The notes below the pieces were generated by a model. The model saw only the letters and a list, made by a program, of their open reading frames with translations. It was not told the DNA's origin and made no database searches. Of a DNA stretch of 64,000 bases, positions 34,201-45,173 are shown piece after piece. Both the position numbers and the translations under genes were made by a program. This stretch comes from Mycoplasma phocimorsus. GTDB lineage: Bacteria > Bacillota_I > Bacilli_A > Mycoplasmatales > Metamycoplasmataceae. The DNA is taken from NCBI RefSeq assembly GCF_030077875.1, contig NZ_JASEJT010000010.1, forward strand, positions 62,001 to 126,000, read 5' to 3'. The number at the start of each line of letters is the position of its first letter. Position 1 is the stretch's first letter.

Positions 34201-37200
34201 ATGATTAGTTCAACCGAAGTAGAAGTTAAGTTATGAGCACCAGCTTCAAAAACAGTCCATATTCAACTTTATGATAAAAATAATCATAATAAAAAAGTTG
34301 GTAAACCAATAGCACTTACTCAAGGTGATAAAAAAAATGAAAGAATTTGAAGCGCCAAAATTCATACCCAAATGCCTGAACTATATTGAGAATTTCCGTA
34401 TTTTGCATCTTTAGATGGTTATTATTATGAATATATTTTAAATATGAATACTAAATATGAAAAAATAGTATTAGACCCATATGCAAAATCTATGGCAGCA
34501 CATAAACCAGGTGAAGTAGGTAAAGGTGCATTTGTAGATATGAATTCTTCAAGAGCGGGAATTTATAACCTTTCAAAATCGCAAGGTATATTTTCAGGTG
34601 GTCTTGAAGGTAAACTAAATAAAATGATCGGTTATGAAGTTCATGTTAGAGATTATACAATCTCTAGAGATGATGTTGCTTATAAAGGAACATTTAGGGG
34701 TATGGCAAATTGAGATGCTGGAATTGAGTATCTTAAAGATTTAGGTATTACACATGTTCAGTTTCTTCCATTGCAAAATTATTCTTCCGTTGATGAAACT
34801 TCACAGGGTTGAACTAATGGAAATGGTGAAGTAAAAAAAGAAGGAGAAAAAGAAGTATATACTAGAACTAAAGCTCCTAATTATAATTGAGGTTATGATC
34901 CTCATAACTACTTTACAATTGAAGGATGACTTTCTTCAGATCCAAAAGATCCATATTCAAGAATTTCTGAATTAAGAGCGCTTATTAAGAAATTACATGA
35001 TAACGGAATTGGAGTTATTGCCGATGTTGTTTATAACCATATGGCTGAAAATTGATTTTTAGATAATATTGTTCCTAACCATTATTTCAGAAGACCAGGA
35101 GGACCTACGCCTGTTGGTGGTCCTGCTTTAGCTTCTGAAAATAAAATGGCTAGAAAAATTATTATTGAAAGCGCTAAATGATTGGTTGATCAATATGGTG
35201 TAGATGGTTTTAGATTTGACTTAATGGGATTTATTGATAAAGAAACTATTAGACTAATTAAAGATAAAGTTAAAACTCCTGATGGCCATGATTTGATTAT
35301 GTATGGAGAGTCTTGAGACTTTTCTGATTTGCCTCCATCACAACGTCTTGTGAAAGGTGAAACTAAAGCTCTTCAAGGTGGAGTTCCTGGAGTTGGTTAT
35401 TTTAATGATACTATTAGAGATATTATTAAAGGACAAGTAGGAGATCATGAAGGTACTAAAAAAGGTTGAGTGCATAACACTGAAGAAGATAATGGATATA
35501 AAAAAACTAAACAATTAAGATCTGCTTTACTTGCTGGTATTACTAAACAGGCACAAAATAATAAAGATACTGGCAATAATTATGCTGATATCTTTACTAA
35601 AGACAATAATCCAGATAATGAATATCAAAACAAAAAAAGTTTGACCAATAAAGAGGACTATGTAACATTTACAAATGAACCTAATGAAGCAATTCAATAT
35701 CAAACTATTCATGATGGTTATACATTATGGGATAAGCTAAACATAGCTAGTCCCAAGTTGAAAGATAGTGATGGTAAAGATCTATCTGATGAACAACTTC
35801 AAATTAAACACAAAATTAAATTAGCAAAACAATCTCTAGGATTAATGTTTGCCGGGCAAGGAAGAATTGTTTTACAAGGAGGAGATGAAATCGGTAGAAC
35901 TAAACCGCTTTCATTAGGAGATGCTAACCCTGAACGTGCTGAAGGCAGCACTAATGCCATTAGAAAAGAAGCTTTACCGGATATTTTACATAAAGAAACA
36001 GGTAGAGCAAGAGTTATTGTAGATTATAAATATCATGATAATTCATATAATGCTTCTGATTGAGCTAACTCATATAAGTGAAAACGTTTTGATAAAAACT
36101 TTGCTGGTGGTGCATTTGTTGATTTACATAAATATGTAAAAGATGTTATTAAACTAAGAAAAGAAAACTATGAATTCAGATTTGAAACAGCTCAAGAAAT
36201 AGTAGATAATTTTAGATTTATAGGTGGTAAAAATAATAATCATAATAATCAAGGACCATATTCTAAATTAGATGATTTAGGTGATGAATTTACATTAGTA
36301 TTTTTTAATGCTCCTGAAAGTGCTAGAAATAAAACATGATATTTAGCTGGTGAATTTTGTGGTAAGGACAATTTAAGTAAAGCACCAATTAAAAATGAAA
36401 ATATTCATAGTAAAGTTTATATTGATAAAGATGGTAAGGGAGTTGTAAAAATTAATGGCGCAGATCTAAAACACCTTAAAACTGGAATACATTCTGAATG
36501 AGGCGGAAATGATAAAGAAAAAGAAATAATTAATTTTAAATTAGTTGATGGAAGTGGCCAATGAACTGCAGTTGATGGCGCTAATTCTGAAACTGGAAAT
36601 ACAAAAATTCCTTTAACATCATTTAATAGAGATAAAACAGCATATATAAATTTAAAAGTTATGGATGAAAATGTTTCTCTTCTAAATAATGTTAAACCAT
36701 ATAATAATGATGAAGATACTGATAAAGTTATTCAATATAGAATACAAGCATCTGCCAATAAAAATTATTCCCAATTTATTGTAATTTCTAATCCATTTGA
36801 TGATGCGATTCTTGTTAATGAACAAATTGATGAATCTTGAGAATTATTAATAAGCGAAAATGGTAAGCCCGAATTAATTACTGAACTTGATAAAGATAGA
36901 GGCTATGTAGCAGGTACACCTATAACACCTGCACATAGTACAATAGTACTTGGTAAAAGAAGAAAAATTAATTCTAAAACTCTTGAAAAACTAGAGCCTA
37001 AGGTTAGAGAAGAATCCATTAATGCTATTTTTAAAAAAGAAGTTGAAAACTTATCATTTAGTGAGATTACAGATATTAATAATGAACAATTTAAAGATAA
37101 AATAGAGTTTAATAATATTCCTGAAGGATATGAGCCTGAAATAACAGAAGTTAAAAAAGAAGACATGAAGCCTGAAGGACAAACTAAAGGTATTCTTATA

Positions 37201-38013
37201 AAATACAAAGTTAAACCTAAAGAATCTGCAAGAAAAAAAAGATCAATTGATTCACAATCTATTGAAAAACAACTTTGAATACCAGAATACTCATTTAAAA
37301 ACAAATTAACCAATTTAGCTGAAAATGTTGAAGTTAAATTAAATGATAAATTATTAAATCTTACTTGAGATGAAGTAAAAAGACGCAATCCCGATTTTAT
37401 TAAGAAAAATTTAATATTCACTAATATTAAAGAACAAAAATTATTCTTTAATAACTTAGAAGTTAAAATAGAAGATAATCAAATTAGAGTTAATTTTGAT
37501 ATATATAATGATGAAACTTATAATAGGTCTAATTCACATAGAGTGAATAGAAACATTTCTAAAATGTTATTTAAAAATGAAGCTATTTATTTAGATTATT
37601 TAATTCTTAATTTTGATCAAGAATCAGGTGATTGAGGTCTCCACGTTTGAGAAGATGGATTTAAATATGCTTATAGAACTACTGAAAATAGTTTTACAGA
37701 AACTAATAAAAATCCATCTAATAATAAAGAGCAATCATTCGGCTCATTACCAGAATGAAATGAAAATAATTGAAAATTCAAAAATAAAAAAATTGTCTTT
37801 AAAAATATAAATATTAAACAAATTAGCGAATTTGTAATTCATAAAGAAAATGGCAACAGTGAAAAATCATTTAACGGCGGTAATTTAAAATGACCAATTA
37901 ATGATATGTTAAAAATCGTTAATAAAGGTGGAGCTACAATAGCTGAATACTGAGTTAAAAAAGGCGATTATAAAGTGTATGCAGATAAAGATTATAAAAA
38001 AGCAGTTAATTAA
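31237..38013 (+). CDS. Giant pullulanase-type GH13 lipoprotein (2,258 aa)
   Basis: The lipobox TTVISC gives Cys28. An InlB-repeat-like unit (DGYEFKGWKLNGKYV) follows near residue 68, then about 380 coiled-coil residues and a glycine-rich hydrophobic segment IAGSIIAGAGGVAGGAYLIS (near 485-505). A CBM41-like domain (YWGMHLWGDGW, from ~746) and a CBM48-like domain (~985) precede the GH13 barrel (~1135-1625). The barrel has YNWGYDPHNY, VIADVVYNHM, nucleophile Asp1328 in DGFRFDLMG, Glu1358 in MYGESWDF and Asp1493 in TIHDG. The tail carries a second CBM41-like unit (DWGLHVWEDGF, ~2122). It should debranch alpha-1,6 links in glycogen or pullulan. I found no TAA/TAG in the stretches I read. Confidence 0.88.
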
Positions 38014-38048
38014 TAATTAAGAATTTAAAAATATATTTCTTTTATTTA

Positions 38049-38096
38049 TATAATATAATAATTTTTAAACATTTATTTTGCAATAAATGTTTTTTT
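38049..38096 (+). promoter_or_regulatory. Promoter and leader hairpin before the first Cys-rich gene
   Basis: TATAATATAATAAT lies at about 38049-38062. A perfect hairpin ACATTTAT / ATAAATGT with a T run (38068-38096) follows, then AAGGGGAG and ATG 38114. The hairpin may simply end the pullulanase mRNA, but no -10 box follows it, so it may also sit in the leader of the next gene. Confidence 0.4.
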
Positions 38097-38113
38097 ATAA
38101 AGGGGAGTTGTAA

Positions 38114-39058
38114 ATGAAATTGAAGAATGTATTATCTGGAATAAACGGAACCATAGGATTAATGGCCATATTATTAATAAGTGCTTCAGTAAATAATTCT
38201 AGCGTTGAAAAAGAAGAGTTAATTACTGATAAGAAAAAGCAACAATTAAAAAAAGACATTAACAAAAAAAATCATAATTTTTTCTTTAAAGAAAATAATG
38301 ACATTACTAATAAATTAATGTCCCCTCTTTCAGCTCTCAAATCAATTCCTACCCCTATACTATCTTCACCTAAAATTCCTTCAGCCCAGAGTATTATTTG
38401 AAATGCACTTAAAGATTGATGAAAAAATTGAATTAGTCCAATATTTTATGGATTAATTGGCGTTAGTTCTTCAATTGGTCTAGGTTATGTTTTATATACA
38501 GAATATTGAAAAAATAAAAGAAATTTTAAGCTTGAAGATAAACAAAATTTAAAGATAACATTGGAACTTTATCCTAAAGATGATAAAAACAAAAATAATT
38601 GATATGGTTTATTTTATAATAATAATTCAACTTTATATACTGAATGTTCTTGCCAAAGAAGATTTAAAAATGGGAGTAATACTTTTCTTTCAGTTTCATA
38701 TATTTTAAGAAATGGCCCAAATAATCCAGGTTTAATTTTATATAAAGAAGATAAAACAGATTCAAAAAAAACAGAAGTAGAAACACCATGATTTCCAATT
38801 ATCGATTATTATCCAGGAGCTAATAAAGTTCCATTTTATAAATATGGTAGTAAAAATGAAAAATTAGGTGACCTAGTTATAAAAAGAGAAATAATAAATG
38901 ATGATAAATTATGCGACACGTATAAAAAAATGATTAATGAAACAGATTATAAATGTGAATTTTCATGTTGTGTAGCTATTGAAAAGAAAAAATGTGATAA
39001 ACAACAATGTACTAGTAATTCTGCTAATTGTATTTGTAAAAATAATATGTCAAAATAA
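38114..39058 (+). CDS. Cys-rich membrane protein, paralogue 1
   Basis: This 314-residue member of a three-gene family I do not recognise has a signal-peptide-like start (GLMAILLISAS, with Ser where a lipobox Cys would be) and a low-complexity spacer. A Trp/Asn amphipathic segment (DWWKNWISP) and a second hydrophobic helix FYGLIGVSSSIGLGYVLY follow, then NKRNFKLEDKQNLKITLELYP. The C-terminal domain has ECSCQRRFK, PIIDYYPGANK and KLGDLVIKREI. The last ~50 residues hold eight cysteines (FSCCVAIEKKKCDKQQC). It is shorter than its paralogues because the spacer is reduced. AAGGGGAG precedes the ATG. Confidence 0.72.
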
Positions 39059-39298
39059 ATTATATTTATATAGAAATAAAAAATAATGGATATTTCTACT
39101 ATTTTTTAGTTAATCATATTTAAAAAAGTGACTGCCAACATAAACAAGAAATAACAAAAAACGATTTAAAATAATTTGAGATTAATATAAAACTAAAATT
39201 TAAATATATTTAATAAAAAGAAAAGTTAAATTATGTTTATTTTTGGTTTTATAATAAAAATAGATTTTGAGACGATTTTCAATTAAAAATGACTTAAA
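39059..39298. other. AT-rich spacer, no gene seen
   Basis: Sequence between the first Cys-rich gene and the IS30-family remnant. No supportable gene on either strand. Confidence 0.4.
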
Positions 39299-40200
39299 GT
39301 ATATTATTAATTTTGTTTGCAACTTTTAATAATTTAAATTTAATGATTAGATTGAAATTATATTTTTTTAAATGTTTTTTCATTAGGCCATTTCAGTTTT
39401 TATTAGAACTTCTTTGGAATAATGCATATAACTCCGCCTTATATATTATTACTTTTAATCATTTTGTTAATATACTTTTTTTGAATTTTATTCCAATATC
39501 AATTATTATTAATTTAATAACGAGATTATAATTTGTAATAAATTGTTTTAATTTTTGAATTAATTTCATGTGGTGATTTTAAGTTAACGAAAGTTGTAAA
39601 TCTTACTTTTGTTTTTTCTATTAGTGTTAACACATTTCTATATCCCGATATTCTTTTGCCAAGCACTAAAACACCTTTTCAATAACCATATTTTATTCCT
39701 AAATCTATTTTTTTAGGTTTTGTTCAGATAAGAAATACAAAATCAGCGTTTGTAACCAGTCTTTTAGATCTGAAGCATGTCATTTATACCTTTTTTAATA
39801 ACTTATTAATCTATTTTTTTGTTAAAACTTAAAAAATTATTTTTAAAAATAGTTTTTATATCTGATACTTTTTTGTTTCCATTATATTTTGTTTTAATTC
39901 TAAAATAATTTTTTATCACATTTGTTCTTAAATAGTTTACTAAAATATTTAAATTTGAAAATAACTGAAAAGCAAAATAATTACTTATGAAAGTATAACT
40001 TAGCAGTTTTTTTATTTGCTATATCAAATTGATAATTACCAAAATTAGCAAAAATTTCTTTTAATTTTTTTAGATATTGTTGAAGGACTTTTGCCTATTT
40101 TTGAAAATTATATGTATACTTGTATTATTTTTCAATTACTTTTTAATAAAAAAAATTTTCTTCATTTGTTAAATAATGATATTTTTTTGTTATAAAAATT
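39299..40200 (-). pseudogene. IS30-family transposase, decayed
   Basis: Reading the minus strand in shifting frames recovers an IS30-type transposase in the right order. The helix-turn-helix is KIGKSPSTISKKIKRN (~40060-40100). The catalytic start GYWKGVLVLGKRISGYRNVLTLIEK (~39620-39700) normally reads GHWEGDLVIG, so the acidic residue is gone. The end block YALFQRSSNKNWNGLMKK (~39370-39430) is the family's YASFQRGSNEN motif. At least three stops or frameshifts interrupt it. It lies between paralogues 1 and 2 of the Cys-rich family. No terminal inverted repeats were recognised. Confidence 0.75.
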
Positions 40201-40412
40201 TATATAAATTTTCTAAGTGTTAAATGTAAGGAAATTTTTTTTATTCTTTAAAATATGAAAAACTTCAAGTGTTACATATTTATTTTATATAAAAATAAAT
40301 GCGCTGCATTTGGACTCGTAATGTAGGATTTTATTTATATAAATAAAATTTTTGGAAAATAATAATTTTTGTAAATATGTATATTGTTATTATTATTAAA
40401 TAAGGCGGCAAT

Positions 40413-41684
40413 ATGAAGGTAAAAAATATGATAAAGTGAATAAGTTCAACTGTAGGGATAACATCAAGTTTTTTAATTAGTGCATCAGTTAGCAACTCTC
40501 ATATTTATGAAATACAATATGTAAATACTGTTAATATTGATGTTAATAATTTAACTAGAAAATACAATTCAAATGTAGATACAAAATTAATTAAAGCAAA
40601 GGCAAAAAATGGATTTATATTTTCAGGTTGAAAATTAAAAGATGAAACAATAATAGATACGATAGCAGTTGGCACTCAAGAAAATATTATATTATCACCA
40701 GTTTTAATAAATGAATATCCAAATTACTCTTTTATTAAGAATTTATTTATTGATAGTTCGTCAAAAATTAATTTTGATATTAGAGTAATTAAAATTAAAC
40801 AATTAATTACTAAAGAAGAATTAGCTTTTGGTAATGAAAAGTATCAATTACAAAAATTAATTGTTGAAGCAATTAATAATTTTGATAATAAATTAATGCA
40901 AGACACTATGAATGGTATTCATTTTGTGAGTGGCAGTCATATTTCTAATGAAGTAAGAGCCATGAGAATTAAGACATCTGTTTCTATATCAAATTCTGAA
41001 ACTACTTCAGTTTGAGGATTACTTTGGAAAGAAGTAAAAAGTTGATGAAACAATTGACTGGGTACAGCATTTTATGGTTTAATTGGAGTAGGTGCAACAA
41101 TAGGAATTGGCTATTCAGCATATACATCTTATTGAAAAAATAAGAGAAATTTTAAACTTGGAAAAGATGAAAATTTGAAAATAACATTAGAACTTTATCC
41201 TGAAAAAGAAAATAATAAGAATAATGGACATTGATATGGGCGTTTTTATAATGTCGACTCTTCAATAGAAACAAAATGTGAATGCCAAAGAAGATTTAAA
41301 AAGTGCAATAACGGGAATAATAATGCACCATTTTCGATTTCTTATATATTAACTAATGGGCCTACAAAGCCTAGTTTATTTTTATATAATTTAGATGATA
41401 AAAATAATGAACAATTTTATATGAAATATAGGTTTCCAATTAAAGATTATTATCCAGGAAGTAATAAAATTTCAATTTTTGGATATAAAAATGGTAGTAG
41501 TGCAAAAGAAAAATTAGGTGATTTAATTATAACTAGAGAAATAGTAACAGATAATTATATTAATAAATGTTGTGTTGTTACAACAACTCAGCCACAATGT
41601 AAACATAATTCGGAATGCTGTAATAAAGAAAATGATAAAAAACAATGTTGCATAGCTGTAGAAGTTAAAAAAACTAGCAATTAA
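40413..41684 (+). CDS. Cys-rich membrane protein, paralogue 2
   Basis: This 423-residue full-length family member has a signal-like start (GITSSFLISASVSNS) and an InlB-repeat-like unit (KNGFIFSGWKLKDETI, similar to one in the pullulanase). A helical region leads to VWGLLWKEVKSWWNNW, hydrophobic helix FYGLIGVGATIGIGYSAY and the basic NKRNFKLGK. The conserved C-terminal domain has CECQRRFK, PIKDYYPGSNKI and KLGDLIITREI. The tail carries seven cysteines (KCCVV, ECCNK, QCCIA). Charge around the second helix suggests that the tail is cytoplasmic. AAGGCGG precedes the ATG. Function unknown. Confidence 0.75.
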
Positions 41685-41895
41685 ATAATTTTTAAATAGT
41701 AAGTAAAGCTTTTTGCATTTTAATCAATAATTATTAAATGCGCGCTTATAACTTTGAAGCTTAGGAAAAGATATAATAAAAAATTATCAAATGCATAAGT
41801 TTTATAATTGGCAATTATTTTGAGGAAATTATATTTGTATAAATAAAATTTTTGTAAATATGTATATTGTTATTATTATTAAATAAGGCGGCAAT

Positions 41896-43238
41896 ATGAA
41901 GGTAAAAAATATGATAAAGATAATAAGTTCGACTGTAGGGGGATAACATCAAGTTTTTTAATTAGTGCATCAGTTAGTAATTCTCATATTTATGAAATAC
42001 AATATGTAAATACTGTTAATATTGATGTTAATAATTTAACTAGAAAATACAATTCAAATGTAGAGACGAAATTAGTTAAAGCAAAAGCAAAAAATGGATT
42101 TATATTTTTAGGTTGAAAATTAAAAGATGAAACAATAATAGATACGATAGCAGTTGGCACTCAAGAAAATATTATATTATCACCAGTTTTAATAAATGAA
42201 TATCCAAATTACTCTTCTATCAAGAATTTATTTATTAATAGTTCATCAAAAATTAATTTTGATATTAGAGTAATTAAAATTAAACAATTAATTACTAAAG
42301 AAGAATTAACTTTTGGTAATGAAAAGTATCAATTACAAAAATTAATTGTTGAAGCAATTAATAATTTTGATAATAAATTAATGCAAAAAACTATACTGGA
42401 TTCTCATTTTGTAAGTGGCAGTCATGCTTCTAATAATGTAAATACTATAAGAAGTAAAACTTCTGTTTCTATATCAAATTCTGAAACTGCTTCAGTTTGA
42501 GGATTACTTTGGAAAGAAGTAAAAAGTTGATGAAATAATTGATTGGGCACAGCATTTTATAGTCTAATTGGAGTAGGTGCAACAATAGGAATTAGCTATT
42601 CAGCATATACATCTTATTGAAAAAATAAAAGAAATTTTAAACTGAAAAATGGAGAAAACTTAAAAATAACATTAGAACTTCATCCTAATAATGGAGATAA
42701 TAATGATCATTGATATGGACGTTTTTATAATGATGGTTCTTCAATAGATGTTGAATGTTCTTGTCAAAGAAAATTCAAAAAAAATTCTTCAAACAATTTA
42801 TTAAGTGTTACATATGTGTTGACAAATATTTTAAAAAAACCAGGTTTGCTTTTATATAGTTTAGATAAGGAGGGTAAAGAAGGAAAAACAATTTCTGAAA
42901 CAGATTGATTTCCAATTGTTGATTATTATCCTGGTTATAATACAGTTTCAATTTATAAATATAAAAGCAAAAAAGAAAAAATAGGCAATTTAGTTATAAA
43001 AAGAGAAATAATAACTGATGAACAATTATGTAAAATGTGTAAAGAAATAATAAATTGTACACAATGTGAATGTAAATCTTCAAGTTGTATAACTGCTAAT
43101 GGAGTTAATAAATGTTGTGTTGCAATAGAAAAGAAAAAATGTTGTATTTGTAAAAATAAACAAGATAAATTAAAATGTGAATGTAAAGCGCTATGTTGTA
43201 AAAATTGTGATGAAAAATTAAAAATTGCAAAAATATAA
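41896..43238 (+). pseudogene. Cys-rich membrane protein, paralogue 3 (frameshifted or phase-off)
   Basis: This near-duplicate of the preceding gene has GGGGG (about 41938-41942) where the other copy has GGG. The +2 change brings TAA 14 codons after the ATG. The rest of the frame (from 41943) is open to TAA 43236-43238 and would give a ~447-residue protein with the same domains: VWGLLWKEVKSWWNNW, a second hydrophobic helix, ECSCQRKFK and IVDYYPGYN. Its tail is the most cysteine-rich, with 16 Cys in about 70 residues (CCVAIEKKKCCICK, KCECKALCCKNC). Only the G tract breaks it, so it may be recently inactivated or switchable. Confidence 0.72.
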
Positions 43239-43364
43239 CATTTAATTGTATGTGTAAAAAAGAAGAAACAAAAAAATAAGCTAAATTTATTTTTACATTT
43301 TATAAAATAAACTAATTTTAATTTAAAATAAAAAAATAGTAGACATAGACTAGAACAAAAAAAT

Positions 43365-43390
43365 GGCACTCTTTTATAGAGTGTCTTTTT
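43365..43390 (+). terminator. Terminator after the Cys-rich array
   Basis: GGCACTC / GAGTGTC stem with a 7-base loop, followed by TTTTT. Confidence 0.7.
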
Positions 43391-43419
43391 GTGTCACCTG
43401 TATGTTATAGGAGAGAAAA

Positions 43420-44129
43420 ATGTCTAGACACTTTACTAAAGAAGAGAATGAAATTATTTTTAAAGAGTATGAGCGATTGGGAATGGAAAGAGCTATAAAG
43501 GTAGCTATTAACATCTCGCACAAATTAGCTTTTATCAAAAAATGCCACCTTACCAAAAGAATTATAAGGATTGTTTCATATTATATAATAAAGGAATGCA
43601 AGATTTATTAGTTGAAGATAAGCGGGGCATAAATAGAAGACCAGGTAGTAAAGCACCTGGAAAGAAGAAATTGAGAATTAAGAGTACATTGAAAGAAATG
43701 AACCCTATTAAAGTTGATAGGTTACTTTCAATCTTTGAAGAAAATGTTGTTTTTATTAAAGAACAAAAGAAATTAATAGTAAGAGAATATAAAGGAAAAC
43801 TATCAATAAATGAATTAGCAAAGCTATTTAATGTTTTTAAAAGAACACTATTTAAATAAAAAAAGTTAGAAAATGTTGTGAAAACTAAAGAATATGACAA
43901 CATTCTCATAGATGCATTTGCTTCACACAAAAAAGTTTATAAAAGAATGCGTTTAAGTCAATTTATTGCTAAAAAGCACAATATTCATATAAATTCACGT
44001 ACTTTAGGTCGTGATATGAACCATTTACGTTTAATTCTTATATTGCATTTAAGATTAAGTTATATCTGCCTAAAGTGCGATAATTTATTAAAATTGAGTA
44101 CTTTTAAGTCAAATATTGGCTTAATTTAA
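43420..44129 (+). pseudogene. IS3-family (IS150-like) transposase remnant, plus strand
   Basis: OrfA starts MSRHFTKEENEIIFKEY with GGAGAGAAA upstream and has a helix-turn-helix region. It shifts frame near 43585, where two extra bases (TATATA for TATA) occur, and continues NKGMQDLLVEDKRGINRRPGSKAPGKKK. A piece of orfB follows from about 43875, covering only the part SHKKVYKRMRLSQFIAKK and RTLGRDMNHLRL. The catalytic DDE region is missing. It is a decayed element, in inverse orientation to a second remnant at 44202-44680. Confidence 0.75.
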
Positions 44130-44201
44130 CTATTCCATATATATTTTTCATTGCTATTAAATACTTTTATAATTAATTCATCTTATTTATTTTATACTAA
44201 A

Positions 44202-44680
44202 TTAATTAGTAAGTTTATTATTAACTTTTTCTAATATTTTTATATTTTTTGAAATTATTTGCCTTGTTATGTCTAGTATTTTCGATAACATTACTATTCT
44301 TATTTTTACTATTTTTGACTCACTCTTTTTTATTCGATGTGGTTCATTTTTTACAATTTCAAAATATCTTTTAGCTATTTTCTTCAACTCTTAAATTTTA
44401 AATTCATCTCAATTTGGTTCAAGAAAATCACGAAGTTTTTTAGAGGTCTGCCAGAGTCTGGCTTTCTGTTTATTCCTCTTTTTCCATCAACTAATAAATC
44501 TTGCATTCCTTTATTATAATAAGAAACTATTCTTCTAATTTTTATTTTTATGTTATTAATCTTTAAATTAATTGTTTCAGGTGATAATTTATTCACAATA
44601 TCAACTGTCTTTCTATAACCACCCTTAACATATGATTGGAAAATAATTTCATTTTCTTCTTTTGTAAAATATCTTGACAT
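44202..44680 (-). pseudogene. IS3-family orfA remnant, minus strand
   Basis: The start MSRYFTKEENEIIFQSY and the block YYNKGMQDLLVDGKRGINRKPDSGRP match the plus-strand remnant and IS150-type OrfA proteins. A frameshift near 44385 separates a downstream piece (AKRYFEIVKNEPHRIKKSESK...ILDITRQIISKNI). No orfB is left. Together with the plus-strand copy it forms an imperfect inverted arrangement about 0.8-1.2 kb wide. Confidence 0.7.
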
Positions 44681-44804
44681 GTAAAACTCTTTTTAATAAA
44701 AATTATTTAAAAACATCCGCGTTAGCAGATGTTAAATTTTATTGCCCCAACATACAACACTCTACTTTTTTATTGTTTTAATTAATATAAACTAAATCTT
44801 AAAA

Positions 44805-44827
44805 ATAAAAAAAATAGCCTAAGCTAT
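44805..44827 (-). terminator. Terminator of the tRNA-Cys/tRNA-Arg unit
   Basis: Minus-strand ATAGC / GCTAT stem followed by eight T residues (A run at 44806-44813). Confidence 0.65.
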
Positions 44828-44845
44828 CATTGTTGAATTAACATA

Positions 44846-44922
44846 TGGCGCGCCCGAGAGGAGTCGAACCCCTAACCTCTTGGGCCGTAACCAAGCACTC
44901 TGTCCTATTGAGCTACGGGCGC
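44846..44922 (-). tRNA. tRNA-Arg (ACG)
   Basis: On the minus strand, acceptor GCGCCCG pairs with CGGGCGC, discriminator G and encoded CCA follow. The anticodon stem CTTGG/CCAAG encloses TTACGGC with anticodon ACG, and the T-loop is GTTCGACT. It is transcribed just after tRNA-Cys. Confidence 0.95.
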
Positions 44923-44927
44923 ATAAT

Positions 44928-45002
44928 TGGAGGCACCAACCGGATTCGAACCGGTAATCAGGGTGTTGCAGACCCGTGCCTTAGCCATTTAGCCATGGTG
45001 CC
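44928..45002 (-). tRNA. tRNA-Cys (GCA)
   Basis: On the minus strand, acceptor GGCACCA pairs with TGGTGCC with CCA encoded. The anticodon loop CTGCAAC contains GCA, and the T-arm is CCGG-TTCGAAT-CCGG. It lies 5 bp upstream of tRNA-Arg in one unit. Confidence 0.95.
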
Positions 45003-45173
45003 ACTACCTGTGTTGCTACATAATTATAACATATTTATAATTTATACACAAAATTATAAAACATATTTTATTCCTATAATTATAAATTTTAAAATAATAA
45101 TTTAGTTTTATGAAGTGATAATTTTATATATTAGAATTATATTAATAATATAAATTAAGCAAGGAGAACTAAA

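Larger units (their letters stand above)
40345..43238 (+). repeat. Direct tandem duplication of a Cys-rich gene with its promoter
   Basis: The leader and gene at about 40345-41684 recur at about 41832-43238. Almost identical stretches include the 70 bp before both ATGs (TAAATATGTATATTG...GGCGGCAAT) and most of the first 800 bp. The 3' parts diverge, and the Cys-rich tails differ most. Confidence 0.85.

Noticed and set aside
36903-37421. 172-residue minus-strand frame opposite the pullulanase
   Set aside because: The plus frame is open over the whole length and carries recognisable domains; the minus frame has no start signal.
39313-39531. 72-residue plus-strand frame with Phe/Leu-rich sequence
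   Set aside because: It is the opposite strand of the decayed IS30 transposase end, without a ribosome-binding site.
40345-43238. Possible CRISPR or phase-variable repeat array
   Set aside because: The repetition is one gene-sized duplication, with no short regularly spaced repeats or spacers.
44845-45105. 86-residue plus-strand frame starting MARPRGVEPLTSW
   Set aside because: It is a classic false frame made by reading the antisense of the tRNA-Arg and tRNA-Cys genes.
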